Positions 53,293 to 63,330 are shown, counted from the first letter of the stretch. The stretch: 64,000 nucleotides of DNA from Oegoconia quadripuncta (GCA_949316235.1 OX438748.1:30746836-30810835); one strand, 5' to 3'. The notes: a model not told the origin generated them from the letters alone. Numbers and translations are program-made.

Positions 53293-53462
53293 TTTTTTAT
53301 GCACGTCGGGTTCGCACTTGCCCTCAATCACACCTGATGTTAAGTGAAGATGAGGTCGAAGGTGGAAGCGTACTGACCCGGAAACCCCAACACATTTGGG
53401 GGACTGGCTATCTTATCTCTGACAACCGGAACACAACAATGCTATTAACATTGCTGCTTGGC
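53293..53462 (-). mobile_element. SINE-B, 5' truncated
   Basis: 'CACCTGATGTTAAGTGAAGA', 'GTGGAAGCGTACTGACCCGG', 'GGCTATCTTATCTCTGACAA' and 'ATTGCTGCTTGGCGGC' match SINE-B in reverse. Its truncated end joins an RTE fragment at 53463. Confidence 0.85.
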
Positions 53463-53475
53463 GGCGGAGATTTTT

Positions 53476-53668
53476 CTATATCTCTCTGCTCTCCGCCTTC
53501 CTCTTGACCTCCTGATACGACACGACGTTCAACTTCTCTTTTATTTGCTGCATGTAGCTTATTCTCGGTCTTCCTCTTTTTCTTTTCCCCTCTATTCTTC
53601 CTTCTATTATAGTTTTGATGAAATCATCGTGTCGTATAAGGTGTCCCAGCATTTTCCCTCTTCTATTC
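53476..53668 (-). pseudogene. RTE-type LINE ORF2 C-terminal fragment
   Basis: The minus strand reads without a break 'NRRGKMLGHLIRHDDFIKTI', 'IEGRIEGKRKRGRPRISYMQ' and 'QIKEKLNVVSYQEVKRKAES' + 'REI', then a stop at 53476..53478. I recognise 'LGHLxRHDxF' and 'GKRxRGRPRxSYxxQ' as the conserved C-terminal tail of RTE-clade retrotransposons in Lepidoptera, just past the RT domain. About 64 codons are preserved. In other members the frame continues after 'RE' with a tryptophan, so the stop is probably a mutation. A shorter relative is at 35760. Neighbours are SINE-B pieces on both sides (53293..53462 and 53853..53885). Confidence 0.8.
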
Positions 53669-53852
53669 TCAATTACTTACAACAATTTCCTTTTTTCTCT
53701 TTAATCATTAATAATTATTGTTTAATCATTAATATAAAGAAACCGCACTCAAATCAGACCGCGCATTACTGAAATACATTCATACAAAAACTGGACACAC
53801 AAACACACATAACACCGTCAAATACATAACACCCGTTGTTTTTCGACATTCT

Positions 53853-53885
53853 TACCTTCGGCCTCATCTTCACTTAACATCAGTA
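53853..53885 (+). mobile_element. SINE-B tail fragment
   Basis: 'CCTTCGGCCTCATCTTCACT' + 'TAACATCAG', 33 bp of the 3' part. Confidence 0.6.
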
Positions 53886-53887
53886 CT

Positions 53888-54012
53888 AGGTAGCATGACA
53901 GGCGCGATAAACGTTTATGTCGGCCGAGTACATTTGTCCTGGTCCTTGGACGAAAACAACTACCCCACTCTCAATCCTACGTCACACGCGTCGAATGATG
54001 TCATGCTACTGT
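53888..54012 (-). repeat. Repeat related to 3240..3330
   Basis: 'GCGCGATAAACGTTTATGTC', 'GTACATTTGTCCTGGTCC', 'CTACCCCACTCTCAATCCTA' and 'GATGTCATGCTACTGTAA' parallel 3222..3335. Confidence 0.5.
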
Positions 54013-54029
54013 AAATTTGATTGAAGTCA

Positions 54030-54178
54030 AGGTTTTTCCCGACACAACCTTGGGATCTTCAAGTCTAGAGTGAATAGGCATTTACTGGGTGCGTGTGATA
54101 CTTCTTCGGCTACATCGTCACTTTCCATCAGGTGAGATTGTAGCCAAACGCGAAACCAGTTTTTTATAATAAAAAAAA
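54030..54178 (+). pseudogene. LINE-W ORF2 C-terminal end and tail
   Basis: 'NLGIFKSRVNRHLLGA' type codons, 'TCACTTTCCATCAGGTGAGA' and an A-run at 54168..54181, as at 29247 and 18738. About 30 codons. Confidence 0.7.
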
Positions 54179-54564
54179 AAAAGTCAAGATTCTTGTGGTC
54201 AAGCAACATTCTTACCTCCATAACAAAATATCGCGTACAAAAAAACAGAATGAGCACACTTGCAAAATTTGTTTTAAACAACTTAAAATATTTATACAAA
54301 TAACATTATTTATTTCCTCACCTACAAAATTAAATATCGATATTCTAAATCAAAATGAACTCAATTTACATAAAAAAAAATCGGATTCATTTAAAAGCAA
54401 TTGGGAAGAGTGGGTCAACGTTGAAGTAAAAATTATGGAGCTGGTGTCTTTACTCTGGAAACAGAAAAGGTAACTCGCTGTAACAGTCGCTCGCTCGCTG
54501 CGTCCGAGTTCGGTCGGTCGCACTTTTTTGCGTTGCCCTATCTTTCCGTATACGCTCGCAAAAG

Positions 54565-55527
54565 ATGAAGTGTGCTAAATGTTCAAAAACGGTAACTAAA
54601 AAATCACCAGGATTGCAGTGTAATAAGTGTAATAAATGGCTACACGCATCTTGTGCATCACTCAATACGGAACAATTATGTACATTGCAATCAACCGAAT
54701 CCGTGGATTGGAAATGTCGGGTATGCGCGGGTAATACTAAACCGAAGCGTGTCTCATGCATCCTTCCGGACCCCGAAGATGACGATAATACGGATACTGA
54801 GACTCTTGGCAACTCTGTAAGAAACCAAATATTACTCGACATACGCCGGGAGGTTCGAGAAACGATTCGGATTGAAATCCAAAGCAGTCTCCAGTTTTTC
54901 TCAGATAAAATCGATGACTATGAAGATAAAATTAAAGTATACCAAACTAGCGCCAAAGCTCTTGAAAATCAATTCGGTGACTTAAAAAATCAATTAAAAA
55001 ATATGTCACTCAAAAATGAAGTGCTAGAACAAAGAGTTAGAGTTATGGAACAGGCCCAGCTTACAGATCAGGTCGAAATATGTGGAATCAAAGACGACGG
55101 AATAGGAGATCCGACAGACATCACCAACAAAGTCTGTTCCATGTTCCAATTAAACACAGATGACATCATCAAGGCGTATCGTAAAAGAAATCGGGTCAAA
55201 AAAAATCCTCACACACCCCTGACATCGGTGATTGTGGTTTCACTAAAGGAGGGCCGCCGTGACAAATGGCTGTCAGCCTACAAAGACACAGAGGTCAACA
55301 ATGACGACGACTCAAAAATATACATACGCGAATCACTATCACCACACACGGCCTATCTGCTATGGAAAAGCAAAACCAACCTAAAAAACACCGGGCTCTT
55401 CAAATATGTATGGTACAAAAATGGACATATACTGGCTCGCAAAGTGGAAAATGAAAAATTATATGAAATTAAGACCGAAAAGGACATCGAAAAATTAATG
55501 TCTCTAACAGCGGAGACAGAACATTGA
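54565..55527 (+). CDS. LINE-K ORF1: PHD-finger, coiled-coil, FP25K-like RNA-binding protein
   Basis: 320 codons from ATG 54565 to TGA 55525..55527. Residues 3 to 53 form a C4-H-C3 finger: C3-x2-C6, C19-x2-C22, H27-x2-C30, C50-x2-C53, a PHD-type arrangement known from CR1-clade ORF1 proteins. About residues 80 to 165 are Glu/Lys/Leu-rich with heptad character ('[20 protein letters not shown]'), a likely coiled coil for oligomerisation. From about 170, '[20 protein letters not shown]' to '[10 protein letters not shown]' and the end '[16 protein letters not shown]' with '[15 protein letters not shown]' resemble the FP25K-like module shared by many insect LINE ORF1s. Expected role: binds element RNA and acts as chaperone in the ribonucleoprotein. 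ORF2 starts 39 bp after the stop in the same frame. An antisense ORF over 54450..54842 is a shadow. Confidence 0.85.
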   Translation: MKCAKCSKTVTKKSPGLQCNKCNKWLHASCASLNTEQLCTLQSTESVDWKCRVCAGNTKPKRVSCILPDPEDDDNTDTETLGNSVRNQILLDIRREVRETIRIEIQSSLQFFSDKIDDYEDKIKVYQTSAKALENQFGDLKNQLKNMSLKNEVLEQRVRVMEQAQLTDQVEICGIKDDGIGDPTDITNKVCSMFQLNTDDIIKAYRKRNRVKKNPHTPLTSVIVVSLKEGRRDKWLSAYKDTEVNNDDDSKIYIRESLSPHTAYLLWKSKTNLKNTGLFKYVWYKNGHILARKVENEKLYEIKTEKDIEKLMSLTAETEH

Positions 55528-55566
55528 AAAATGCTCCCCCGACACGCCTACAATTAAATATCAAAA

Positions 55567-58503
55567 ATGGATGACATGTTCACATCTATACAAGAAGCCA
55601 ACCACCCTTCATGGAATGACTTCATGAAAAATATTGAATTTAAACATCACAACCACCTAATTGTATTACACGTGAACATCAGATCCATGTTAAAAAATTT
55701 TTCTTATCTAGAATATATAGTCTCAACCAGTATACATACTATACATACCATTGTGCTAACTGAGGTAAATATATCCAATGATTGCATGAACCTGTTTCAA
55801 CTGCAACACTATGATATGCACTCGGAATTAAGAAAGCGCAGAAAGGGCGGCGGAATTATTGTGTACGTACACAATAGTATGAACTTCACCCGAATACCAG
55901 TGACAACGGCAAACTTTGAATGTATATTGGGTGAGTGTGAGACTAGCTACAAATCAAAATTTTGTATGTGTGCCGTATACAGACCACCTGACTCAAACAA
56001 ACAGCGATTCGTCACTGAATTGTCCAAACTAATTAGCCTACATACAAAAAAACATAATTACATACTATTGGGCGACATGAACATCAACATCAAAACGCAC
56101 TCACCTACAGGATCGCTGTATCTAAACACCATGTGTCAAAGAGGACTAGAATGTGGAATCAATCAATATACACGCATAGAAAGCAAAGGCAATCTAATTA
56201 CGAAGTCCTGCATAGACCATATATTTACACGAATAAACAACTACAGAGAAATGCATACAGCAGTAATAAACGACTCGATTGCAGACCACTTCATAACGGG
56301 GTGTGTCATAGTGGAAAATACGCACATAAAGAAAGCTAACTTTAAGAACCAAACTCGACTCGATCTCGATAAGTTACAGTGCGAATTGCGAAATATTGAT
56401 TGGAAACCTGCTTTAGAATTACAAAACCCCAGTGATATTTTGAAATACATAGTAAATAAATTTAGTGAGATATACGATAAATGTAAAATGAATGTAAAAA
56501 TAAATTTAGACAAACGACAGGACTGTAATTGGGTAAATAATAGAATAATATATATGAGTAAGAAAAAATCAGAGTTATTAAAAATATGGCAAAAAGATCA
56601 TGCAAATAAAGAAAAAAGATTACTTTATAATACATACAGAAATAAAACAAACAAATATATAAATAAAATAAGAAATAAATCAATAAAGGATGAAGTGTCT
56701 ATCAACTTCAAAAATCCTCGTAAGATTTGGTCGATAATTAACCGTATATGTGGCAAGGTATCAAAATCAATTGACGACGTAATTAGGAAGAATTTTAAAT
56801 TAAGCTCAAACTCCCTTTGTAATAAATTCGCTCAAGGTTTTAATGAAAATGTCAAAAATATATGTACAAGCTGTAACATACCATTGTTAGCGCAAAATAG
56901 TTGCACAACCGACACAAATATATCAATGAGATTGAAGCGAGCTACCAACAATGTTATATTTACGATCATTAAGCACTTAAACAAGAAAAAAAGCCCCGGT
57001 ATAGATAATATACGCACACGTGACATAATATGTATAAATGAAGAAATTACCCCAGTTATAACACATTTAATAAATACATGTATAGCTACGTCCTCCTACC
57101 CCGACTTGTTAAAAATAGGTATTATCCGACCGGTACACAAAAAAGGTTCTTATAATGACATTAATAATTATAGACCGATAACTATCTTATCTAGCATTGA
57201 CAAAATAGTTGAGAGATATTTCGGCAATGAGATAAATAAGTATTTGTCAATTAATAAAATAATAAACGAGAAGCAATACGGATTCCAAAAAGGACGAAAT
57301 ACCTCTCAACTATTGTTCAATTTCGTCGATGAGGTGAACGGGTACCTGAACAATCGAGAACAGGTGCTCGTTGTCTTCATCGACTTCAGCAAAGCTTTTG
57401 ATGCCTTGCAGTATTCCACACTTTTTTCTAAACTAGAACAGAATGGTATACGGGGTCCTCTACTTAGATGGTTCCAAGACTATCATAAAAACCGTCGCAC
57501 AGTAGTACGACTGGGAAATAGTCAAAGTAACGAAATACGTACTGTACAGGGCACCGCACAGGGCTCCATTTTAGCACCAACTGAGTACTTACTGTACGTA
57601 AATGATATGTGTAACATCTTCCCGGAGGGCTCAGTGTATCAATTTGCAGACGACACGTGTCTAGTGAGTCATGGAAGGAACATGGAGGAAGCAAATATAA
57701 CAATTCAAAAAAACTTTAATATACTGTGCAAATGGGCTCACGACGTCGGATTGACAATAAATGCCGATAAAACCAAAGCCATACACATACGATCACCTTA
57801 TATGAAAACCCCCCATGTCCCTACCATCATAGCACACGACCACAAATGTTTACATACCCTGATCCAACAATTGACATGTAAATGTAAGCCTATCGAGATA
57901 GTAAAACAACACACATATCTCGGATTGATTATCGATCAAAATTTTAACTGGGGTCCACATATCGAAAATGTATGTAACAAACTAAGATCAATCAATGCCA
58001 AATTTGCTATACTTAAATACAAGCTACCCTATAACATACTCCGCATGTTGTACTTATCTCTAGCAGATTCTCTAATTAGTTACGGACTGGGTAGTTATGG
58101 GCGTACTTATAAAACATATATGGATAGCTTATATAAGCTACAACTTAGTCTACTTAAAAATATTGTACCAATATATATAAAAAATAAGTATAAGGAAAAT
58201 AATGAGGAATTGTTTAAGCACTGTAGAATATTAACTGTATACAACAAAATTAAAATGTCAATAGTTTTAGAAAAATTTCCCAACATAGCATTGTTAACAA
58301 AAACAAGTAGACCAAGTCATCTACGTAATTTGGCATACCTACCACCATATCAACTTCCTAAATGTAATAATGTATATGGCATGAGAATATGGGATTATAT
58401 TTTACCAGATATTTTAAATAGTATTCCTGGTGAACTATATTCATATAACATAAAACAATGTAAAAATGCATTAAAGAAGTACTTTATAGATGGAAATATG
58501 TAG
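55567..58503 (+). CDS. LINE-K ORF2: AP endonuclease plus reverse transcriptase
   Basis: 978 codons, ATG 55567 to TAG. Endonuclease at residues about 30 to 250 with the expected catalytic blocks: 'LHVNIRS' (Asn37), 'VLTEVNIS' (Glu66), 'AVYRPPD' (Tyr138), 'LLGDMNINI' (Asp170, Asn172), 'SCIDHIFT' (about 215) and 'SIADHFITG' (Asp240-His241). Reverse transcriptase from about 475: 'KKSPGIDNIRTRD', 'IIRPVHKKGSYNDINNYRPI', 'KQYGFQKGRNTSQLL', 'VVFIDFSKAFDALQY' (about 604), 'GTAQGSILAPTEYLLYVND' (about 661), 'YQFADDTCLV' (FADD about 693) and 'GLTINADKTKAIHI'. The C-terminal ~200 residues end 'KKYFIDGNM'. No RNase H is seen, as in CR1. The protein nicks target DNA and primes cDNA synthesis there. No catalytic residue appears lost. 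ORF1 overlaps nothing; an 8-codon mini-ORF (55531..55557) sits between them in the same frame. Confidence 0.9.
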   Translation: MDDMFTSIQEANHPSWNDFMKNIEFKHHNHLIVLHVNIRSMLKNFSYLEYIVSTSIHTIHTIVLTEVNISNDCMNLFQLQHYDMHSELRKRRKGGGIIVYVHNSMNFTRIPVTTANFECILGECETSYKSKFCMCAVYRPPDSNKQRFVTELSKLISLHTKKHNYILLGDMNINIKTHSPTGSLYLNTMCQRGLECGINQYTRIESKGNLITKSCIDHIFTRINNYREMHTAVINDSIADHFITGCVIVENTHIKKANFKNQTRLDLDKLQCELRNIDWKPALELQNPSDILKYIVNKFSEIYDKCKMNVKINLDKRQDCNWVNNRIIYMSKKKSELLKIWQKDHANKEKRLLYNTYRNKTNKYINKIRNKSIKDEVSINFKNPRKIWSIINRICGKVSKSIDDVIRKNFKLSSNSLCNKFAQGFNENVKNICTSCNIPLLAQNSCTTDTNISMRLKRATNNVIFTIIKHLNKKKSPGIDNIRTRDIICINEEITPVITHLINTCIATSSYPDLLKIGIIRPVHKKGSYNDINNYRPITILSSIDKIVERYFGNEINKYLSINKIINEKQYGFQKGRNTSQLLFNFVDEVNGYLNNREQVLVVFIDFSKAFDALQYSTLFSKLEQNGIRGPLLRWFQDYHKNRRTVVRLGNSQSNEIRTVQGTAQGSILAPTEYLLYVNDMCNIFPEGSVYQFADDTCLVSHGRNMEEANITIQKNFNILCKWAHDVGLTINADKTKAIHIRSPYMKTPHVPTIIAHDHKCLHTLIQQLTCKCKPIEIVKQHTYLGLIIDQNFNWGPHIENVCNKLRSINAKFAILKYKLPYNILRMLYLSLADSLISYGLGSYGRTYKTYMDSLYKLQLSLLKNIVPIYIKNKYKENNEELFKHCRILTVYNKIKMSIVLEKFPNIALLTKTSRPSHLRNLAYLPPYQLPKCNNVYGMRIWDYILPDILNSIPGELYSYNIKQCKNALKKYFIDGNM

Positions 58504-58749
58504 GAAGTGCCTTTCCAACAAATTTTATTTCGATAGCGAGACACATGTCTACTTGCTTTTGTATATCAATCTTATGTATTATGTATGTAGATATTTTAAG
58601 TTGCTTTTGTAATAATTAATAACGTGGCGGGTCAGTGACCTCATTCGCACTACACACAAACCTTTACAGGTTTTCGTAGGCGTCTTATAGTGAAGATTGT
58701 TCAAATAATGTTCTATGGATAAATAAAAATAAAAAAAAAAAAAAAAAAA

Positions 58750-58902
58750 CTAATTATTTTATTATTATTATTAGGAGCTCATACTGTCCCACTGCTGGGC
58801 AAAGGCCTCCCTCCTCTCTCTACACGGTTCTCTATCGCAAGCCTCTTCCGACCAGTTGGTTAGGAACTTATCCAACTCATCCCGCGATCTCCTTTTCGGT
58901 CT
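58750..58902 (-). pseudogene. LINE C-terminal fragment ('AFAQQWD' type) with TAA tail
   Basis: The minus strand reads 'RPKRRSRDELDKFLTNWSEE', 'ACDREPCRERREAFAQQWDS' + 'MSS' and TAA, followed by a TAATAATAATAATAA tail. The pattern 'RPxxRWxDELDxFxxxW...RxxREAFAQQWD' is the conserved C-terminus of an RTE-like LINE common in insects. About 43 codons remain. It directly abuts the LINE-K poly(A), so LINE-K may have inserted beside or into its tail. Confidence 0.75.
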
Positions 58903-59209
58903 GTAATTAATAATTTTAGAAATTCTTTTAAAACTTTATCTGTGTGTGGAATATCTAAAAATGTAAAAAAACATTTTCAAACCAAGCTTTTATTTAATAT
59001 TAAAAAGTAAGTAGGTATTTAAAAACCTAAAAACCCGTCGTCATCTTTTGTATTTTGCGGACGCCATTTTGGACTTTTTACGATAAAATGTATCCTATGA
59101 CACGCCAGGTATAAAGACAAATCTAACGCAACCATGCACTTCGAAATCGGTAAAGCCGTCTAGGCTACAGGATGAGCCAAAGGAACGGTATTACATACAT
59201 TATGTACAT
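58903..59209. other. Unassigned; weak dispersed similarity
   Basis: 'GATAAAATGTATCCTATGAC' and 'CAAATCTAACGCAACCATGC' recur loosely at 46120..46180. No ORF. Confidence 0.35.
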
Positions 59210-59211
59210 AT

Positions 59212-60010
59212 ACTCGAAAGGTCGCGGGTTCGAATCCCGCTGGGGGCATATGGTTGTATGATGAATACGGACATGTGTACCCGAGTTATGGATGTTTTTC
59301 ATTTATATATGTCGTAGATGAATGGCGGGTTCGGGGGTGGGCGTTACTAGCGACCGGGACGCGTGCCAGTCGCGTGGTAAAGGGTGCTCGGGCAAAGGCG
59401 ATATTATTGAAAGCTACTATAGGCAAATCGCAAAGTATTCACATTCGATTATGATCATGAAACCTGAGATGCTTTCTGTTCAATAGAAAACATGTGCACG
59501 CCCCTCGTGCCATACAACTTGGCCCCCGCGTGCACTCTGTGAAACTCAGCCGTATTACTTGTCTATAGTTCCTCCTTGCTCAAATCCCATGATCAACTTC
59601 TTATTAGCTAACGACTCACCGGATTCTTCCAAGCGTCGGTGATAATAATCAAATCACTCACAGTCGTGATGTGTTCAGTGGAGCTCCGACTCCTTCGACC
59701 GCTGGTAGCAAAAGTGTCCGTCATTTTCGATGTGCAGACCTTATATTACCGTTAACGTCGTCACCGCTCCCCTTCCGGCGATACGAGCGCCACCAAGTTT
59801 AGTTCGCACAGCAAACCGCGTATTATGATAGTCAATTGACCATTCGCATAATTAATTCTATCGCTAATTTATCGCAGTCTACGACATATATGTAATTATT
59901 TACCAAAAGAAAATGTATTTGTGTAGTGTATCAACCATCTGGTAACCACAACACAAGCCTAGTTGCTTAGTGTGGAACTAGATGGCGCTGTCTGTATATA
60001 TCCAACGATA
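59212..60010 (+). mobile_element. SINE-A copy split by repeat C
   Basis: First half 59212..59311 (B-box 'GGTTCGAATCCCGCTGGGGG', 'GAGTTATGGATGTTTTTCAT'). Second half 59886..60010 ('TGTATTTGTGTAGTGTATCA', 'GTGGAACTAGATGGCGCTGT'). The two halves join exactly where other SINE-A copies are continuous. The intervening 574 bp is repeat C. Confidence 0.85.
59312..59885 (-). repeat. Repeat C inserted into SINE-A, with 7 bp duplication
   Basis: Bounded by ATATATG at 59305..59311 and 59886..59892. The ends are 'TCGTAGATG' and 'GTCTACGAC', so TCGTAGA/TCTACGA are short inverted termini. The interior in reverse matches 36476..37170 ('GACTATCATAATACGCGGTT', 'AGCATCTCAGGTTTCATGAT', 'GTCGCTAGTAACGCCCACC'). 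It is the only copy whose both ends can be set by an empty-site comparison. Confidence 0.8.
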
Positions 60011-60446
60011 TATAATATCCCTTGACCCATTTTCTATCGCATCAACATTTTTCACCATACCTTTGAGATTTAAGACTGTTTGGACCTTATCCTGTATAGT
60101 AACTACCGGGATGAGTAACAGTAATGAGCTACAATCACGCATGTTCCAGAAAAAGAATACTTGTAAAACATTGGATAACGTTTATTTTATACATCGTCGT
60201 TTTAAAAATGATTCCCCATTGGAGGAAAAAATGTTTTTACATAATAATTGGTGCGGGAATTCGACGCCCGTACCGATGGGAGGAGGCCTAATTCCCTGAT
60301 TTATATTCACCTCACTGCCAAATCCGCCAAACGTATACACAGTTATCGATATATCGGCAAAATTTTGCTTCCTGGTTTTATTGAAGTTTAACATCAGCTT
60401 ATAAATGCGAATAATAATAAATATAAATATCTTTCTTTGCACATAC
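60011..60446. other. Unassigned stretch
   Basis: A 105-codon + frame starting at 59982 runs out of SINE-A into unique DNA and has no motif. Nothing else recognised. Confidence 0.35.
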
Positions 60447-60772
60447 CGCCTCCGTGACTCAATGTAAACAACATTGGGTTTACGATTCGGAGGTCGCGGG
60501 TTCGATTCCCAGCGGAGTACATGTTTTAAGTAGTCGGTTTGGTTGGTGGTAGGGCATTTTAAAATGTCCACCTTGCTAGCTACCACCATCTTATATAAAT
60601 CTACCGCCAATCATCAATGTTAATAGCATTGTTGTGTTCCGGTTGTCAGAGATAGATAGCCAGTCCTCCAAATTTGTTGCGGTTTCCGGGTCAGCACGCT
60701 TCCACCTTCGACCTCATCTTCACTTAACATCAGGTGTGATTAAGGTCAAGTACGAACCCGTCGTGCAAAAAA
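60447..60772 (+). mobile_element. SINE-B, full length
   Basis: Head 'CCGCCTCCGTGACTCAATGT', B-box 'GGTTCGATTCCCAGCGGAG', complete body and A-run at 60765..60774. Immediately followed by a SINE-A in the opposite orientation. Confidence 0.9.
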
Positions 60773-60777
60773 AAAAT

Positions 60778-61024
60778 ATACACACAGCGCCATCTAATTC
60801 CACACTAAGCAACTAGGCGTGTATTATGGATACCAGATGGTTGATAAACTACACAAATACATTTTTTATTTTTGTAAATAAATACATAAATCAATGAAAA
60901 ACATCCATAACTCGGGAACACATGTCTGTATTCATCATACAAACATATGCCCCTAGCGGGATTCGAACCTGCGACCTTTTGATATAGCAGTCAGAGTTTC
61001 TAACCATTACAGCAAACAGGTCGT
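60778..61024 (-). mobile_element. SINE-A, full length
   Basis: All blocks in reverse from 'CACAGCGCCATCTAATTCCA' to 'TACAGCAAACAGGTCGT'. The flank beyond its head (61025..61105) is shared with the SINE-A at 63331, inverted. A 30 bp second SINE-A head remnant lies at 61118..61146. Confidence 0.85.
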
Positions 61025-61184
61025 TGTAGACACGATTATTATTAACAGTAACAAAAATCTGTACATTCAAAATGTAGAGGGACTCCTTTTAGTGTGTGAG
61101 TGTGTCCAATCAGAATTTTTAACCACAACACCAAACAGGTCGTCATTATATTAAGATTATAATTCAAGATTATAATTTGGGAAA

Positions 61185-61465
61185 GATAGATAGATAAAGC
61201 GTTTAATTGCATATTACAGAAACACGTACAAAAATATTCGATGCAACAATCATTCTGCTTGGTGTTGTTCTTACAAAATGTAGCCTTATTTCACAGTAAT
61301 AAAAATAAAAACTAAAATTAAGTACAACTGTTACAACTTATAATAGAGTTGTATGTGTATCTGTACCACAATTGGGCCATCGCTCAGTGTGGTTCCTCAC
61401 CTATAGCGGTAAGACACTGATTTTCAGCTAGTGCCCTGCGAGAGAAAGCGAGGGTAGAGTACCAG
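61185..61465 (-). mobile_element. LINE-H 3' end
   Basis: In reverse it ends 'TGCAATTAAACGCTTTATCT' + 'ATCTATC'. The 61370..61460 part ('GGCCATCGCTCAGTGTGGTT', 'AAGACACTGATTTTCAGCTA') is the counterpart of the twin-hairpin region at 48150, but the stems are eroded here. Confidence 0.6.
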
Positions 61466-61559
61466 TGCCAAAATTTCCAATAACAACCATAAGTGTGTAT
61501 TCCATAAAGATCATGTTGTACGGTGGTGTATAGCAATTGTATGGATCATAATTCCATTC

Positions 61560-61660
61560 TTCATTGCAAATAAACACAAAAGATACATTTGTCAGATACA
61601 AAGATACAAAGGTGAGCTTATCTCTAAGAGAGATCTCTTCCAGACAACCCTATAAGCGGT
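61560..61660 (-). mobile_element. LINE-D 3'-end fragment
   Basis: In reverse 'TCTGGAAGAGATCTCTCTTA' + 'GAGATAAGCTCACCTTTGTA', matching 3128..3232. Confidence 0.55.
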
Positions 61661-62216
61661 TAGAAAGAAATGATACTCGTTTAAAATAATAATTGTCAAA
61701 AGTGGGCTTAACATAATTATGTTAATTAACTAAATACCGACAACGCGAACGAGTCAAGATGTCTGTGAGCAGCTACCGCTAAGCTATTCGAAATGTTGCA
61801 AATGCTTTCGGAATATTCTTCTTTTGTATTTCTAGCAGATGTGCTTTAATTCGCCTCTTGAAAGAAAACTTAGATCGTTATCGTTATCGATGTGAATCAA
61901 CAAGTTGAGTTGGAGACCTTTTTGACTTCACCTTGCGACACCGACAATTAGATGGCAAACACAATGTTATTTTTTGCATGTGTCTCGACTGTGCAATATT
62001 TGTACCTGATTGTTTGTGTCATGAGATGGGTTTCAATAAATTTTTCTTTCTTTCTTTCTTTGTTTCAATTTCTGTATATTAGAACTTGTACTGTATTGGC
62101 TGAACCAGAATGGAAGTCTGTCTGCAGGTGTTGTAAAGGTCAGTAGTGAGAGCTCTTCCCACTATTGGACGCGAGATTTAAGGACTTCATCTAATGAGAC
62201 AAGACGGGCCAGGAAA
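61661..62216. other. Mostly unassigned; retroposon-like tail near 62040
   Basis: 'TTTCAATAAATTTTTCTTTC' with four TTTC units (62028..62060) and 'GTTGGAGACCTTTTTGAC' upstream resemble 42600..42832. The 64-codon ORF there is not credible. Confidence 0.4.
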
Positions 62217-62597
62217 CTATTGCTGCTTTTTAGCAACTACGTGCCGCTTGCTTGCCGTTGACGAGGTGTCGAAGATCTTATTGGCGCAATTTTTAAAGGC
62301 AAGGCTGCGCACCGACGAACGCGCAATTTCGGTAAGTGAATATAGCATCTCTAGCGGAGTTGGTGTGAGATAGCCTGAAATAATCCGGCATGTCTCGTTG
62401 AGTGCTACATCCACCGCTTTTGAGAGAGCTGAGCCTACAACGGATAAATCTACTACCCCAGAACCAGTCCGGTTGTGCGCAGGATATTCGGCGTTGCTCA
62501 CCTTCATGTTACTTATATACTTAGGTCTCTGACTTTTTCTTTTCGTTAACTCCCGCCTCGTGTACATTAGTTGACTATCTATAAGTGCTTCTAGCAA
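62217..62597 (-). pseudogene. LINE ORF2 fragment downstream of the RT domain
   Basis: A 126-codon minus frame: 'YISNMKVSNAEYPAHNRTGS', then 'KAVDVALNETCRIISGYLTP' + 'TPLEMLYSLTEIA'. 'VDxxLNETCRIISGxLxPTPxxxLYxLxGIAPxxIR' is a motif I know from the post-RT region of a non-LTR retrotransposon family in insects; the sequence before it is scrambled compared with that pattern. No RT catalytic block, no tail. Fragment of a dead element. Confidence 0.6.
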
Positions 62598-62754
62598 TTG
62601 TTTTATACTATTATATTAAGTATTTATATATATATGTAATTAAGTCTATTAATATGATATTATTATTATATTTATGCATACTTATCTATAATTTTTTCTT
62701 TAGTTGGTAGTATCGTGCACCCATACCTGTTTTTCTACCTACAAATGTCCCATG

Positions 62755-62892
62755 GCTGTGGGTTGTCTGGAAGAGAGAGAAGAGCTTTTAGTGATAAGAC
62801 CGCCTAATTGTGTTCTATTGTTATCATCAAAAATTATTGTAAATTATTTTGCGCAATAAAGAGTATTTGTATTGCATTGTATTGTTATTTAT
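62755..62892 (+). mobile_element. LINE-D 3' end
   Basis: 'GGGTTGTCTGGAAGAGAGAG', 'TTTTAGTGATAAGACCGCCT' and 'GCGCAATAAAGAGTATTTGT' with a short TTGCATTGTATTG tail. Confidence 0.75.
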
Positions 62893-63259
62893 CATCAACT
62901 AGTCGTGAAAGGGGCGGAGCCTCCTAACAGAGGTATTTTTATATATTGAAACTATAAACTGAAAATTTATAAAATATCGAGTAAACAAATGATTATTAAT
63001 CAGTCCAACGTTAAAAGCTATATAAGTTAATATCTTCGAAACGGCTTAACTGATTTCGAAGAAACATAACCTATCTCCGAGATAAGTCTTAAATATAAAA
63101 AAAGAACTTCGGAATAGTCCTGAAAGACTATGGTATAATCGGAATACACCAAACATCTCCAATTTTCATTAAACATGGCTAAGAACCTGACCCCTCGTGT
63201 ATAAAACAACAATCAAATGGGACCACGGATTATTGAGAAACGTCCGGTCTAAGATTGTA
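62893..63259. other. Unassigned stretch
   Basis: Nothing recognised. Confidence 0.4.
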
Positions 63260-63330
63260 CACAGACTAAAAGGAGTCCCTCTACATTTTGAATGTACAGA
63301 TTTTTGTTATTGTAAATAATTATCGTGTCT

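Larger units (their letters stand above)
54475..58749 (+). mobile_element. LINE-K: full-length CR1-like non-LTR retrotransposon, both ORFs intact
   Basis: A 5' leader of about 90 bp ('CGCTCGCTGCGTCCGAGTTC', 'CGGTCGGTCGCAC') precedes ORF1 (54565..55527). ORF2 follows (55567..58503), then a 3' UTR of about 230 bp ending 'TTCTATGGATAAATAAAAAT' and an A-rich tail to 58749. The leader, two undamaged ORFs and the tail are the complete layout of a CR1/Jockey-type element, and internal 5' promoters are the rule in that group. The exact 5' end and target duplication were not resolved. A truncated relative is at 40427. Either recently inserted or still mobile. Confidence 0.85.

Noticed and set aside
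54450..54842. 130-codon antisense ORF
   Set aside because: Shadow of LINE-K ORF1 on the opposite strand with no motif.
55525..55557. Single stop read-through making an ORF1-ORF2 fusion
   Set aside because: ORF1 and ORF2 share a frame, but on careful reading there are two stops between them (TGA 55525 and TAA 55555).
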